A stretch of 64,000 bases of DNA from the NCBI GenBank assembly GCA_964019155.1, contig OZ025239.1:104528798-104592797 (forward strand), in the 5' to 3' direction. The notes below the pieces were generated by a model. That model saw nothing but the letters and a program-made list of their open reading frames with translations. It did no database searches and was not told the origin of the DNA. The first letter of the stretch is position 1. Each line of letters begins with the position of its first letter. The translations under genes and the position numbers were made by a program. Source of the DNA: Osedax fenrisi. Its lineage: Eukaryota > Annelida > Polychaeta > Sabellida > Siboglinidae. Below are positions 14,943 through 28,275 of this stretch, piece after piece.

Positions 14943-17900
14943 GTATAAGTTATAATTGATTAATAGCATAAATGCTAAAATGCATAAATTTATAAAGAAA
15001 AAACACTTTATCCTACTAAATTTTTATTTAAAATATTTATGTATATATTTATAAAAATAAATTTAAATTATTTATCATACATAATATGTATAACATATGC
15101 TAATCTAAATATTTATCTAACAATGAAGTAAAAATATTCTTTATTACAATAGTTATCATATGTGAGTATGATTAGAAATATCATTCTGAGAATCCAGTTA
15201 ATGAAATCTTAGAAAGTTAATGCAATTTAAAATTTAATTAAATTTGTATTTCTTATTCTACTTTCTAATGTTTAATTATATGTATATATATATATATATA
15301 CAGATAAATGAATAAATGGTTACAAATAATATAATATTATACTATTATTTTACTATTATTATCGTTACTGTTATAATTTATTTTCTTATTGATGTTTTAT
15401 TTGAGATCAAATATATATAACAGCGTTGTGCTCAAATATTACAATGTGGCGGGAAATATTAAATTATTTATGTTATAACATAATTTTTCAATTTTCACTA
15501 TTACCAAATTTATACTTTAGAGAATCAAATATATAAATAAATAAATATTAGTATTACATTTAAATATTGCAAATTATATAGTTATTATATCAGTATGGTA
15601 AATTAATTAAATATAACTTGTAATAATCAATAATTTCAAAATATTGTTTAAAATGTATTTAATATTTTATATAATATATTTATTTATAAGAAATATATGG
15701 TGGTACTCCCAAGTATAGTAATATTTTAATACATCTCTAAAGCTCAACCGGTACAATGTGTTATTTAAAATAACTTATTATATAAGTCATATTTCTCATA
15801 GAAACATGATTTAAAGACCATTTAAGATTATTTTTCATACATTATATATTTACAATAATTTTAACAAATTTATTTGGAAAAACTAATGTCCATATAAGAA
15901 CAAATATGGTTAAGTTGATAATAAACATTTTTGTATTCATACACATTTTTTGATTTTCGAATAACTATATTATAAATTTAATAAAAATTTATAATATTTA
16001 AACTAATAAGTATTACATTTTCTTTGTAATATATATTTTTAATTTATTTTTTAAATAATAAAATATAATATATTAATAATTTAATAATAAATAATTACAG
16101 GTAACAAAGTTTCTTAATATTTAGATCCTCCCATTTACTAAATAATATGTTATTCCTATTTTTAATTTTTATAATAAATCTTATTTCTATTTTCGAAAAT
16201 TGTAAAATGTTATACATTCTTTATTTGTTGTTTATATCAATAACATGTATTATTATGTTAGTGTTGGCAAATATTTAAATGTTATACTAAAGATTATATA
16301 TTTGCTTTAATAAAAAATCAATCAATCAAAAATTTATATTTTTATAATAAAATTCTTATAAACAAATTTTAAATTTAATATTATATAATATACTAAAAAA
16401 TATATAAATTTAATATTATTAAACTTATTCAAATTACACTTTAAGAAATCGACATGGATAAATTCGTTTAAATCGGGAAAAAAATATATTTTTATAATAT
16501 GTACTATTTATTAATATGTGATTTAGTAACTGTAAAAAAAATATCTATGAAATCAGTTTAGAAATAGCATAAAAAACATCTTTTAAAGAATATCTTTTTT
16601 AAATAAATTATTTATTTTAAAATCTACATTTCTAACTAATATAAAGTGTTATATAATGTTTAATATCTAATATATAAATTGTATAAATATAACATTTATA
16701 TATTGATAAGAAAAATAAAAATAGTATTTTTTAATATTGATTTTATATTATCTGAATGTATAATTTATTTGAAAGTTATTGCATTTATTTATTATTGACT
16801 TTTCAAATGCGTTTTACTCAGAATAATTTTGTTGATAAGTATTATAATAATGTTGTACTGAAGCGATTGACCTAATTTCTTTTTCTATATATAAATAACC
16901 CATGTATACACAATTCCAGAGAAACAATATTAAAAAATATAATTATGATGTATTGGATTTTATAAAATTGGTGAAAAAATAAAATAACATATAATAAAAG
17001 TATGTCTATTATAAATGTATAATATATATTTTTTGTTATCTCTAGGATTATATTATTAATAGATATAAATTTCCTTATTATTTAATTTTTTTTTTAATTC
17101 AATGAAGATGTTTTTCGATGTAATTTTGGAAAAAAAAATGTATATTGAAATATTAAAATGTAATTCATTATCTTTAAAATGATGTATATATATCATATAA
17201 AATTAAACATAAGTGCCTCAAATACGAAGTTTAATCATACACCTATTAAAAATTGTGGGATTTAATAATTAGAAAACATGCAAGTAAAACTTTAGATGCC
17301 AATATATCTAGTGTTTTTTTTGTTGATTTTTTTTTAAATGTCTATCTTTTTAACTCTTAATGAATATTTATAAAATTTTCTGAGTATATACCTAATATAT
17401 GGTTATTATTATATATGTATGTGAGTTAACGTAAATATAATCTATTAATATAATTATTTGAAAAATAATAAAATTGGTAATACATTTATTTTTAAATAAT
17501 TTTAATATTATAATTAACTTTTCTTTCATTAATAATACATTTATAATTATATCATGAACCTATATAACTAGAGATGAATGTTATTAAAATAAAATACTAA
17601 TAAATTGAAAAGATATAGCTAGCTTGTTAAAAAATAGCTATTTTTCCCTATCTTTTACATGTAAACGCCGGCAAGGTTACGCCGGCCCTTAAAAATACTA
17701 ACATCAGCTGGATGTAATATTATCATCAGATTTCTAAATGGACTAAAGTATAAATAGATATAGTATAAAGATGGATTTATTAAAATAAAAAGTTATGGTT
17801 TATTTATTGTAAATTTATAAAAACTAATACATTTAATGATATATAAATACACATACATAGGACTGTTTCATATTATATTATGATATCTTTCAACACTTTT

Positions 17901-20900
17901 TAAAATTAGCATAAAATATCAACGTTTACGTTGTTTAGTTTATAATACTGAATTCTATATATAATTAAAATTTCTATAAAATTGAATATCATTCAATTCT
18001 CATCATTCACCCTCACCACCAAAGCTAAAACATAAAGTCACTTTTCCAATATGAATTCAATAATATTTTTCTATATTTTCAACAATTTTATAAATAACTT
18101 TTTCATTTATTATTATATCACCACATTTTAATACATTATGGATAATTCTATTTTACATATCTGTAATTAAAATTTAGTAAAAAAAATATACTATTTGTAA
18201 AGTATTACGTTTATTTATAGAACTTCTTTTTCAAATAATTAAATACACAAAATTAAACAAGTATTTGTATTTAAAAATCAAAACTTATCTATTATAAAGT
18301 ATGCATATAATAAAGTATTAATTTTATTTTTTTAAATTGTTTAATTTGAAGTATGTGTTTGAGATGTGTTCATAAATGCTATCATTTAGATGATTTTATG
18401 AATGCTTTTGCCACTTACATGTAAAGTGTGATGGAAATAATATGTTTCGCTCTCGGTCAGAAGATTAGCCCGTTTTGGTAATTTTTTAGTTCCCTTCATA
18501 TAAAAGTGCCATCTCGCTTGGAATAACTCCTTTTAATCATTTCAAATAAAAAATATTAATTGAAAACCGACAAAAATTCAGAAAACAAAACTATATTCAA
18601 AAATAGATAAGAATTTACATTGAAAATTTATGAAAAAATTTAAATAACAGATATATGAAAGAAAAAATTGTTTACAAGTAAAAATTGCCTTTTAGCATAT
18701 GTAATATATAAAAACCTCCTTAAAAAATATTGACAGCTTTTTTTTTAAATAATATTTAAATAATAAATCGATCCACGGACATTTTTTAAAAAATCGAAGA
18801 AAAAAATTTGTATTATACTTCTTAAAGGGGTTTCACACCAACTCGAACTCAATTATTAACTCTAATAATTAGAGGTTAAAGTTTAACTCTATATTTAAGT
18901 CCAATATTTAAAATAAAATAAATGCTTATCTGTAAAAGGGGTTTCACACAAATCCAAATCAAATTATTAGAGTTAATAAACTCAAATAATTAGGTGTAAA
19001 ACCCCTTTTACAGAGAATTAAATAATATAGTTAAACTTTAACCTCTAATAATTAGAGTTAATAATTGTGTTCGAGTTGGTGTGAAACCCCTTTTAGATAT
19101 CAATTATAGGCTCACAACAAAGTTTGATCCATTAATTAATTAAAATAATTTATCAAAAAAAAATTATATTCATTAAAAAATTAATTTTTTTTAAATTAAT
19201 TTGAAATTTTTAATTAATTTTTTACTTTATTAATATTATAATATATTTATACACGTATTTGCCAAATAATTTATTTTTATGACAAGGCGCACTTACACAA
19301 ATATATAAAATACATAAGAAAAAATTTCTATTTATAGAAATTTACATTTTAAAATAAATGTAAATATTTCTTCATTCTTCACACTATGAGCAATATAGCA
19401 AAACTTTCAAAAACGGGCTACCCTAAAGGGCAGTGTTCCATAGGTTTTTACCGCGGTAATAACCTGTCGGGTAAAAACCTAGTTGTCTATATAATTTATA
19501 ATTATATATTAATTATATATTTTATGTTTTTTCAATGGTAAAAACCTATTTTTGCCTATATAATTAAATATAATATTATCTATATTATAAACCTACTATT
19601 GTTTTTTTTCTATATAATTTACAATTATATATTATTTATAGATTTTATATGTAATAGATAATAAACAATTATAAAGTTAAACAATACTACATTAAAATCA
19701 TAATTATAATATTTTTTATATTTAAAAAAAACATAATATATATATATATAATATTGAATAGAATAATATATTTATTTTTGTATTAGAAAAAGGTAATATA
19801 AGTAAAAAATATATATATTAAATAATAGAACCAAAGATTTTGCGAAGCAAAGATATAACACTCCCTATTCATGCAACGTAATTTAGTAATATCCCCAGCC
19901 GCTGCTAGCAGTAGTATCGAAATCACTGAAATAGATTTAGGTTCGGCTCTGTTTGCATACAACAATGTTTTCATTGCTCTATTAAATTACATGCAATATA
20001 AATTAACTTTTACTTACTAAATATATACTTATAGAATTTAAAACATAAATATCATATTTGTTTGTTATATATTAGTTATGAACACTTAGTTTTCATCATA
20101 TAAATATTAATTTAAAGCATATTATTTAACATTTTAAAAGTGTATAGTTAAATACGAATTTACATTATAAACAACGCATAGTTCCTAAAAGTAACCCGCT
20201 ATAGGTGGCACCAGGGTATTTTGTATACAAATTCGAATTTCACGATTTCGCTTAAGTGTTATATCTTTCCTTCGGAAAATCTTTGATAGAACTATTAATA
20301 TTTTCATTGAGAAATTATTTGAATGTATTCATTATTTGATTTCATGATATTTAATTAAATATAGTTAAAAAAACATTTTACAATACTGTATAGATTAGTG
20401 ATGTAAATGATGCCGAGCCGAGACTTTCATTTTCGGGAAAAAAACGAGCCCGAGCCGAGCCGAGACTCTAGCCAAACGAGCCCGAGCCGAATTGAGACTT
20501 TTACAAAATAATACCGAGCCGAAATTATGCTTTTTTGAAATTACATTTTAATAATAATTTTTATATATTTCACATTTTAAAAAAAATAATCTGCGCCAAA
20601 TTCGCAATTCAGTGAATAATAATGATGTAATAATAATGTAAATTTCATCTATTGGTGTACATAATACCGAGCTTTTTGATGCCGATCCGAGACTTTTGGT
20701 TACTGATACCGAGCCGAGACTTTCATTTTCAGAAAAATATGAGCCAGAGCCGAGCCGAGACTCTAGCCAAACGAGCCCGAGCCGAGACTCTAACAAAACG
20801 AGCCCGAGCCGAGTTGAGACTTTAGGTAACTGAGACTGCATCATGCTTTAGATTTGAGCATCATTTACATCACTAGTATAGATATAACTGTATAACTATT

Positions 20901-23900
20901 TAGTAATATTTTCATTGAGTAATTTTATGAATATATAGAACTGTATTATATTATTTCATTTATAAAATTAATCCAATTACATCAACTTGTTAATTTTACA
21001 ATATGAATAAGGGTGGCATAAAAAAAAGTTGGGATATATGGATTTTTTTAAATAAATGTACTATAAATGGCATAATTAAAGCAGAGTGATAAAATATTTG
21101 GTAACATTTTTAAATAAAGCTTCTAGATTAGCCTTACATTTATATATAAATGAATCAATATTACATTAAATTTCAAAATACATTTTTTTAAAGGTATTAT
21201 ATTTTACGAGTATTAGGTTTTTGCCCGGTAAAAACAGGTTTTACAAATTATATGTAACCCTGCCTATGAATGTAGAAAATATATACAAATATTTTCATAT
21301 TCGTTATCAATACCAAATTATCTATAATCCGAACATTGATAGCTAAAACATTAATTTTTTACAACAGTTTAATACATATCTATGTATGTAATTATATAAA
21401 TAAATGTAATATATATAGTTTTATATTATATTTTTTCATACCTATACAAATAGGGCAATTATCTTCCGTATCTTCTATCTCTGATTGACTGTAATGAGTA
21501 TACAATGAATATATAAATTTATATTTGATTGACATATTCATTTATAAATGGTATAAATTTGTTAAATCATAATCATATAAATTATGATTTTGTTTACAAA
21601 ATGTATAATATATTCTTTTAATTGATAAATATTATATATATGCATATATATATTATATATATAATAAACAATAAAAATGAGAAATAATATACCAATATGG
21701 TAACATTTTTAAAATAGATATATTATATTATAAATAACCTTATGATTTATTTTTTAATTCAAACTAACATTCCTTTATTATCTAATATTTAATTGTATAC
21801 AATTCTACATAGCCTTAATTGTATCCTAATGTATATACTAAAGTATACTATTATCTAACATGGTTTGTTTCAATAATTGTATAATTTATTTTATATTGCT
21901 TGATTATTTCTTTTTTGAAATATTTTATTTTAATTTGTATTTCATATATCATTGTTTTTATTACATATCTGCATTTATAGTTTTCTTTCATATCTATTTA
22001 TTTTAGGCATATTTTTTTTTAATTTTTCATATATTTATTTGTGTTCAATAAAAAAATGTCATCATACAATATCAAGAAATTTATAAACAGATATATTTAT
22101 ATGAGTTAATATTAATACTCCAATAATATACTACACATTTTTTTCCAGAAAGTTATAAAGATTTCACGAAATGGTGTAAGTTTGTATCAAACTATATACT
22201 TTTAAAATGTAAACAAATTATTTTTAAATTATTATTTATTTTATGAAAACTAAGTTTTCATTACTAATATATAATAAAACAATAGGATATGTTGGTTTTA
22301 AATTATATACATATCTATAAGGTGAGAAAAATCTAACTTAAATTAATTTAGTAGAAAATTGACAAAATTATGGTATAAATACTGTGTAAAACATAAATCT
22401 ATTTCAGTGGTGATAATACTGCCAGCAGTGTATGGGCCATACGGTATGGCAGATGGGGTTCACTATTAATTAAATTGGGTAGATGGGGAGTGTTATTTAT
22501 TTACTATACTTGTATATATAATATACATAAAAAAAGTAATTTTAAAATTTAATAAACTGATTGTTATAATATATTAATTTAGATAAAATTTAAAGAAATG
22601 TTCACACAGGAAAAATTCACAAAAAAAAATAATTTTCAGAAGAAAATGTTATTGTAAAAAATCATTATTAAATATTAGTATATCACATATTGAAATTCAC
22701 AATATATTTTATTTTAAATTTTAATGTATTTAAATTTGTATTCACAATGTATTATAAATTATAATGCATATTATATTAATCAGGGATAGGGTCAAATATT
22801 TATGTAATCTTTTATTCAAATAAAATATGAATACTCTGGACTGAAATAGCTAAGGACTATTAAATTAGGGATTATTAACTAAGTAAATTAGGAATAATTT
22901 CAATAATAGTTAATGACATTAATAATAGTAATACAATTGTTAATAAACATCTATAATTATATATACTATTAGCATTTATCAATATATTAATTTTAATAAC
23001 TAAATTACAATTGTAATTGATCTGTAAATCAGTAAATATCAAAATAATACATATGTATTTTATTTTATATTAGATAAAAGTTATTAATAAAAGTAATTAA
23101 TCTATATCGAATCGTAAAAAAGTATTTTATGATGTCTTTGTAATATATTTATATTAAATACTATATCTTTAAAAATACAAATTCATATGCAATTTATAAA
23201 TAAATAATAAAATGTCATAATAGTACTCAGATTCAGATTCATGTTAATAATTATATTATTTAAATACATAAACCAAAATAAATCGTAAATAATAACCTAT
23301 TGAATACCATAAAAATAAGCATATTAATACTCATGCAATTAAAGATAGCTGTAATAAAATAGTATTGTTAAATTTTAAAATTATGATATATTTTTATAAT
23401 ATTCATTTATGTCAATTCTTTACATTCATAAATTTACTAACTTTAAAATTCTTTATAAAATGTTGATTCTATTTAATTAATAATTACATATATTTTTAGT
23501 GTTTTAACTAAATACAAAAATCCAGTACAAATAAACATCTGTATAATCATTAAAATATATATACAGATTTGACCCCATTCCTGATTAATACGTTTTCATA
23601 CTATCTATCTATATATATATATATATCATTGATATAAAGAAAGTGGATAAGAAATTGAATGTAGTGTATTGAATTTTGCGATAGAGGTACTGCAGTTGAA
23701 GCCTACTACTAAATACCTTATTTATTTATACATATATATTGATAATTACTACCAATTTAAAATTAAATTATATATTTAAAATACATCATATCAACATTCC
23801 GTGTATTTAAATTGAAAATATCATACTATTTTATTGTTAATCTATTTATAATCTAAATCCATTGATATAGATATAATTCACTTGAATCTATTTCGATGAA

Positions 23901-24459
23901 AAGCCTACTGTTTTAATATTATTAAAATCACTGATAGAATTTAGTTAATTTATCGATAAAATTACCATTCACATATCTGTTCTTTACATGCATTGAATGC
24001 GTCAATTGCTTATCCACTTTCTTTACATCGATGATATATATATATATATAGTATATTTAAATTCTATTTATTAAAAGTATACATTTGGTATTATTTGTAT
24101 TATGCTATGTAAATAGTATTATACTTATATATTGCACATGGAATTAGGTAATAAAATAAAAAATGTAAATTTATAAAAATGTCAACTTATTCACTGAATG
24201 ATTCAGAAAATGTATTAATCGATTAAAGTAAAATTAATATTTAAAATATTAAGCTATTTAATAAAAACTGTATCTGAAGGAAAACATTTGTAATAATATC
24301 AATATATAGGATTATGGTCAAAAGCTTCGCGATTGATGAGCGATTTGAACGCCCGAAAATTTGTTTATTCGAATTAGTGATTTTACAATAGCTTATGATT
24401 GGCTATTATAATTAGTGCATGTCTATGTAGATTATCATACATGCAACGGTTTATCATTA

Positions 24460-24506
<47 letters not shown>

Positions 24507-25424
24507 TTATAGGCTCACTCAGAGTACTAAACCCAACCAAACCAAGCCAAACAAGTTAAAATAACTAAAACTAAAATTATTAATGTTTGTACAAACAATC
24601 ATACGCTATTGTAAATTCACTAATTCAAATAAACAATTTTGCGGGCGTTCAAATGGCGAAGCTTTTGACCAGGAACCAATATATATATTATATAGTAAAC
24701 GACTAATTTAATATATAGTATGAATATCTGCAAATTTATATACAATACAATACATAATTAATATATATTATATGAAATATATTAAATAAATACAATATTA
24801 ATATTATTTAATAATACTTATAAAATAAACTAAATTTAATAAGTCGTCCGAAATTACCTCGTCCGATATTTATTAATTAATATATATTATATGAATAATA
24901 TTAAATCAATACAATATTAATACTATTTAAAATTAAAATTATAAATGATAACTTTATAGATAAAAAGTAAAAATTTTTAACAAATCTTTTACGAAAATAT
25001 TTCTTAGAAATTTAGAAAACTTAATTTTAAAATGTTTAAATTAAAGAATATTTATTATCACATAATAATTATTGTAAACAAATTATCACTATGAATTAAC
25101 AAAACTCTAAACTAATATCTATGTATTAATATATATATATATTTAGATCGGTTTATATTTATTTGAAAATGTTTACATAAAATCATGTATGATGATTTTA
25201 GTTAAACATATATGAATTTAAAAATACGATTTTTTTAAATGGAATAAATATATAAACAAGAGACAAATATATTTCATATGTAATATAAAATAAGGATTAA
25301 ATAACATATTATATTCATTTTAGTAAATTTATATTTACAAAAAAAACCTAGAATGAGATACAATGGCGTCAGACGAACTGAGACTAGTAGAAATAGTAAC
25401 TTCACTAATGCTTTCGTTATCCAT
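8440..25424 (-). CDS. TOPORS: TOPORS-like RING E3 ubiquitin/SUMO ligase, ten coding segments
   Basis: Exons in order of transcription: 25375-25424 (start ATG at 25422-25424), 21442-21488, 13742-13818, 11922-11973, 10478-11866, 10070-10319, 9716-9850, 8839-9009, 8440-8749. The total of 2,481 nt stays in frame and codes about 826 residues (human about 1,045). The RING finger lies near residues 28-66: CPIC, then C-T-H, C-x2-C and CPLC, split over three exons. It is followed by the TOPORS central domain (HRLVPFIAREL near residue 155), an acidic SUMO-interacting motif (IIIISDSED near 310), a Pro/Ala repeat, a second SIM block (KPFDERTPIGLSSDDD, similar to human TOPORS) and an Arg/Ser domain. Known role of the family: nuclear ligase acting on p53 and topoisomerase I. 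Weak points: the GTCTGA donor of exon 1, the 55-nt intron at 11867-11921 and the GTCGCT donor at 10477. Confidence 0.85.
10478..11866 (-). CDS. TOPORS: TOPORS large exon: central domain, SIM and Pro-Ala tract
   Basis: This 1,389-nt exon codes roughly residues 76-539. It holds the conserved helical block ending in HFDRCVRYRQQ, comparable to the human stretch ending AAFDQHANYDC, then acidic linkers with a hydrophobic-acidic SUMO-interacting motif and a PAPVPAPVP tract. Its GC content is well above the flanking introns. Without splicing at 10478 the frame would hit TAA at 10470-10472, which would give a TOPORS lacking the RS domain. Removing 10320-10477 joins it in phase to the next exon, whose sequence also matches TOPORS. 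Confidence 0.85.
11867..11921 (-). other. Candidate 55-nt micro-intron inside TOPORS
   Basis: The last RING cysteine pair (CPLC) reads in one frame from the acceptor at 11973, while the rest of the large exon reads in another. Removing 55 nt that start GTTACG and end in a pyrimidine-rich stretch CCTTATTCTTAATCCTAG restores one continuous frame. A 62-nt intron in the syntaxin gene shows that introns this short occur here. The alternative is a sequencing indel. Confidence 0.6.
12522..13117. mobile_element. Non-autonomous Tc1/mariner (pogo/Tigger-like) element
   Basis: 596 bp between TA dinucleotides. The ends read CAGTAAACCTTCTATAAG on the left and, on the reverse strand from the right, CGGTAAAACCCATCTATAAG. 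CAGTAAAACC-type ends with TA target sites are typical of pogo/Tigger elements. No transposase frame survives. It lies in TOPORS intron 3. Confidence 0.7.
13852..14416. mobile_element. hAT-like MITE with CAGGGTT ends
   Basis: The left end starts CAGGGTTGTTGGTTTTTTTT and the right end, reversed, starts CAGGGTTCTTCGGTTTTTTT. The flanks are ATATATAT on both sides, which would be an 8-bp target duplication but sit in TA-rich sequence and are weak evidence. A second partial copy of the end motif lies near 14158. Located in TOPORS intron 2, just upstream of the RING exon at 13742-13818. Confidence 0.6.
14417..18824. other. AT-rich TOPORS intron sequence without recognised content
   Basis: Part of the 7.6-kb TOPORS intron 2 (13819-21441). 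It holds long A/T-only stretches and TA repeats (14910-14935, 15281-15300). I see no exon, RNA gene or clear transposon end. Confidence 0.6.
18825..19092. mobile_element. PIF/Harbinger-like MITE with an internal copy of its own ends
   Basis: 268 bp with inverted repeats of about 65 bp starting AAGGGGTTTCACACCAACTC and a TTA target duplication (18822-18824 and 19093-19095). The 3-bp TWA duplication is the PIF/Harbinger signature. Inside, 18936-19007 has its own pair of AAGGGGTTT ends facing each other, so the element is either nested or built of two arms. Confidence 0.7.
19832..20285. mobile_element. 454-bp MITE, CAAAGATTTT family, copy A
   Basis: 454 bp with terminal inverted repeats of about 30 bp (CAAAGATTTTGCGAAGCAAA on the left, CAAAGATTTTCCGAAGGAAA reversed from the right). 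Flanked by a perfect 7-bp duplication ATAGAAC at 19825-19831 and 20286-20292. Related copies lie at 27364-28275 and 55250-55685. No protein is coded. Confidence 0.85.
20396..20875. mobile_element. hAT-like MITE with internal GAGCCGAG repeats
   Basis: 480 bp with ends TAGTGATGTAAATGATGC and its near complement, flanked by a perfect 8-bp duplication GTATAGAT at 20388-20395 and 20876-20883. The 8-bp duplication and TAGTGATG ends fit the hAT superfamily. The interior is GC-rich for this region and is made of degenerate copies of a unit containing GAGCCGAGACT, which also create a meaningless open frame on the minus strand. Confidence 0.85.
22781..23583. mobile_element. MITE with CAGGGATAGGGTCAAAT ends
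   Basis: 803 bp in TOPORS intron 1. The left end is CAGGGATAGGGTCAAAT and the right end reversed is CAGGAATGGGGTCAAAT. ATTAAT flanks both ends (22775-22780 and 23584-23589), a possible 6-bp target duplication. The end sequence resembles hAT elements, but those make 8-bp duplications, so the superfamily is open. Confidence 0.65.
23627..24033. mobile_element. MITE, CATCGATATAAAGAAAG family, copy 1
   Basis: 407 bp. Ends CATTGATATAAAGAAAGTGG and, reversed, CATCGATGTAAAGAAAGTGG. It sits inside a TA repeat, so the target duplication cannot be read. A second copy at 61594-62072 confirms the boundaries. Confidence 0.8.
24316..24670. mobile_element. MITE with long inverted repeats starting GGTCAAAAGCTTCGC
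   Basis: Inverted repeats of about 70 bp, starting GGTCAAAAGCTTCGC on the left and GGTCAAAAGCTTCGCCATTT from the right, surround a (TA)n tract at about 24461-24501 and an A-rich arm. No clean target duplication is visible (flanks AGGATTAT and AGGAACCA agree at 4-5 of 8 bases). In TOPORS intron 1. Confidence 0.7.
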
Positions 25425-26149
25425 TTAGTAGTGTTTTCGAGCTACAAATAAAATGATTATATAATTATTAATATTATAGTTTTAATTGACAATTTATAAT
25501 TACCAAATCATTGAAATATTAACATTTATGTCTTAGAAAAACTTGAAATAACTATCGTGACAATAGAAAAATATAAACTCACTTTTCAACTACGTATTTC
25601 CTGTTATTCAAAATAAATATTATTCTCCGATTATTCTGTGATCTTGGAATTTATACAATTATATTCACCCCAATATTCACTACAAGTAATTAAAATAATT
25701 ATATAATAAGAGTAGAGTTTTTTTTATACTTGAATTATTTTCCATATTTATTTGTAATTTTTGATAATGATAAACTAAAACAATGATATTGATTTTTTTT
25801 AAATAATATTCATAAATTTCCTAACGAATAAATAAAAACTAACTAGGAAGTTTTGAATTATATAAACAAATATTGATATATTTTATTTAAAAAAATAAAC
25901 CATATTTAATATATAATATAACATATAACTTTACTTTGAGTAAGTTAGTAAACATATTTACTATATAAATATGTGCATCTATATTATGTAATTGGTATAC
26001 CTTAATAAATGATATATAATTTATTTAAATAACATTAAAAAGTATGTTTATCGCTTCATAGTTTTATATATAATATTTAAATAATCATTATTATAATGTA
26101 ACTTCTTATTTGTTCATAATTATTATGATAATATTATATTATATCATAT

Positions 26150-26530
26150 TAAATATATATAGAGAGAGATAATCTTTAACTGCAAGTTAAGAAATGCGCT
26201 ATATTATTATAATATAATAATTATATTATATTAAATATATAATATAATATTAAATATATCTACTTTAAGTAGTACTTAGTATAACTATTATAATAATAGT
26301 ATTACATAATGTAATACATATAATAGTATTATAATAATTATACTATAATACTATTATAGTAACTATATAATATATATAGAGAGAGAGATACTCTGACTCA
26401 GAGTAACTGAGTTACTCAGTAACTCTAAGAGTATCATACTGAGTATCATACTCAGTATGATCATCATGATGATTCATACTATGATAGTATGATACTATCC
26501 CAGAGAGAGATTATTTTTAATATAAACTCA
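26150..26530. repeat. Tract made of short perfect palindromes
   Basis: A run of adjoining self-complementary words such as TACTCAGTATGATC, ATCATGATGAT, GAGTTACTCAGTAACTC and ACTATGATAGTAT, plus many A/T-only palindromes. The tract is bounded by GAGAGAGAT motifs (about 26161 and 26501) and by a repeated TGCAAGTTAAGAAA (26181 and 26539). A similar shorter tract lies at 26818-26900. Confidence 0.6.
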
Positions 26531-27068
26531 GTTTAAAACTGCAAGTTAAGAAAGGCGCGTAAAGAATTGTTGTTATCCATTTTAATATTTTATTAAATAT
26601 ACATAATAATTATGATAATTATTATATTTAATATAATATAATATAATATTATATTATCATAATATAAACTTTATCATTGAATACAGAATATTTCCTCCGA
26701 TATTGGTAAAGATGTGCCTTGCTTATATCATATAGTATATGTATCAAATGCAACATCTATGTTGTTCTATTGCACATTACAAATATTCTGAAAGAGTAAA
26801 ATCTATATCGCTAGAATATACTATTATAATTATTATAAGTACTAAGTAACTATACTAAGTAACTATAGTAATTATAGTTACTATAATAGTAACTATAAGT
26901 ATTAATATGTAATTATGTGTGTATACGCATATGATTCACACTTATTAATTCCTATATTATTATATAAAGGAATAAGTTAAATATACAAAATAAATGCTTA
27001 TATTATTATAATTAATAAATATAATATATAATATATAATATTTATAATTAAATAATAATTATATGTAT

Positions 27069-27102
<34 letters not shown>

Positions 27103-27363
27103 TTAATATACAAGGCATATGCATATACATATGTGTATTTATTTAATGCAATTAGTATATTTAATTGATAAAGATGTTACTCGTTCAGGCTATTTTTGAA
27201 TATGCAAATAGCGTAATTGTAACATTTGATTGACATATATAGGCAACAACCAACATGGACTTTAAAAAATATAGTTAACCATTATTAACCAATATATATA
27301 TATATATTAGTGCTGTCATTCGTATCTGACTTCGGACTTTTAGAAATGTTACCACTATGATAC

Positions 27364-28275
27364 CAAAGATTTTTCTAAGGAAAGATATAACACACGCGAA
27401 ATCGTGTAATTCGAAATTGTATACAAAATACCCCAGTGCCATCTATATAGGGTTACTTTTAGGAACTATGTGCTGTTTATAATGTAAATGCGTATCAAAC
27501 TATACACTTTTAAAATGTTAAATAATATGATTTAAATTAATATTTATATGATGAAAACTAAATGTTCATTATTAATATATAACAAACAAATATAATATGT
27601 ATATTTTAAATGCTATAAGTATATATTTAGTGAGTAAAACTAATTTATATTGCATGTAATTTAATAGAGCAATAAAAACATTGTTGTATGCAAACAGAGC
27701 CGAACCTAAATCTATTTCAGTGATTTCAATACTACTGCTAGCAGCGGCATTGGGTATTACCAAAGATTTTCCTAAGGAAAGATATAACACTTACGCAAAA
27801 TCGTGTAATTCGAATTTGTATACAAAATACCCTGGTGCCACCTATAGCGGGTTACTTTTAGGAACTATGCGTTGTTTATAATGTAAATTCGTATTTAACT
27901 ATACACTTTTAAAATGTTAAATAATATGCTTTAAATTAATATTTATATGATGAAAACTAAGTGTTCATTACTAATATATAACAAACAAATATGATATGTA
28001 TGTTTTAAATGCTATAAGTATATATTTAGTGAGTAAAAGCTAATTTATATCGCATGTAATTTAATAGAGCAATGAAAACATTGTTGTATGCAAACAGATC
28101 CGAACCTAAATCTATTTCAGTGATTTCGATACTACTGCTAGCAGCGGTTGGGTATATTACTAAATTACGTTGCATGCATAGGGAGTGTTATATCTTTTCT
28201 ATGCAAAATCTTTGGTATTACTAAGTTACGTTGCATGCATAGGGAGTGTTATATCTTTGCTTCGCAAAATCTTTG
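27364..28275. mobile_element. 454-bp MITE family: one copy inserted in another (copy B)
   Basis: The outer copy is flanked by ATGATAC (27357-27363 and 28276-28282). An inner copy at 27761-28214, exactly 454 bp like copy A, interrupts it and is flanked by GTATTAC (27754-27760 and 28215-28221). Removing the inner copy and one GTATTAC leaves a 451-bp element that lines up with copy A across the join. Both insertions thus carry a 7-bp duplication. Confidence 0.88.

Noticed and set aside
19438..21260. Possible larger transposon bounded by GGTTTTTACC and GGTAAAAACAGG motifs
   Set aside because: GGCAGTGTT and GGCAGGGTT ends face each other, but flanks do not match and the interior is occupied by other elements; boundaries cannot be shown.
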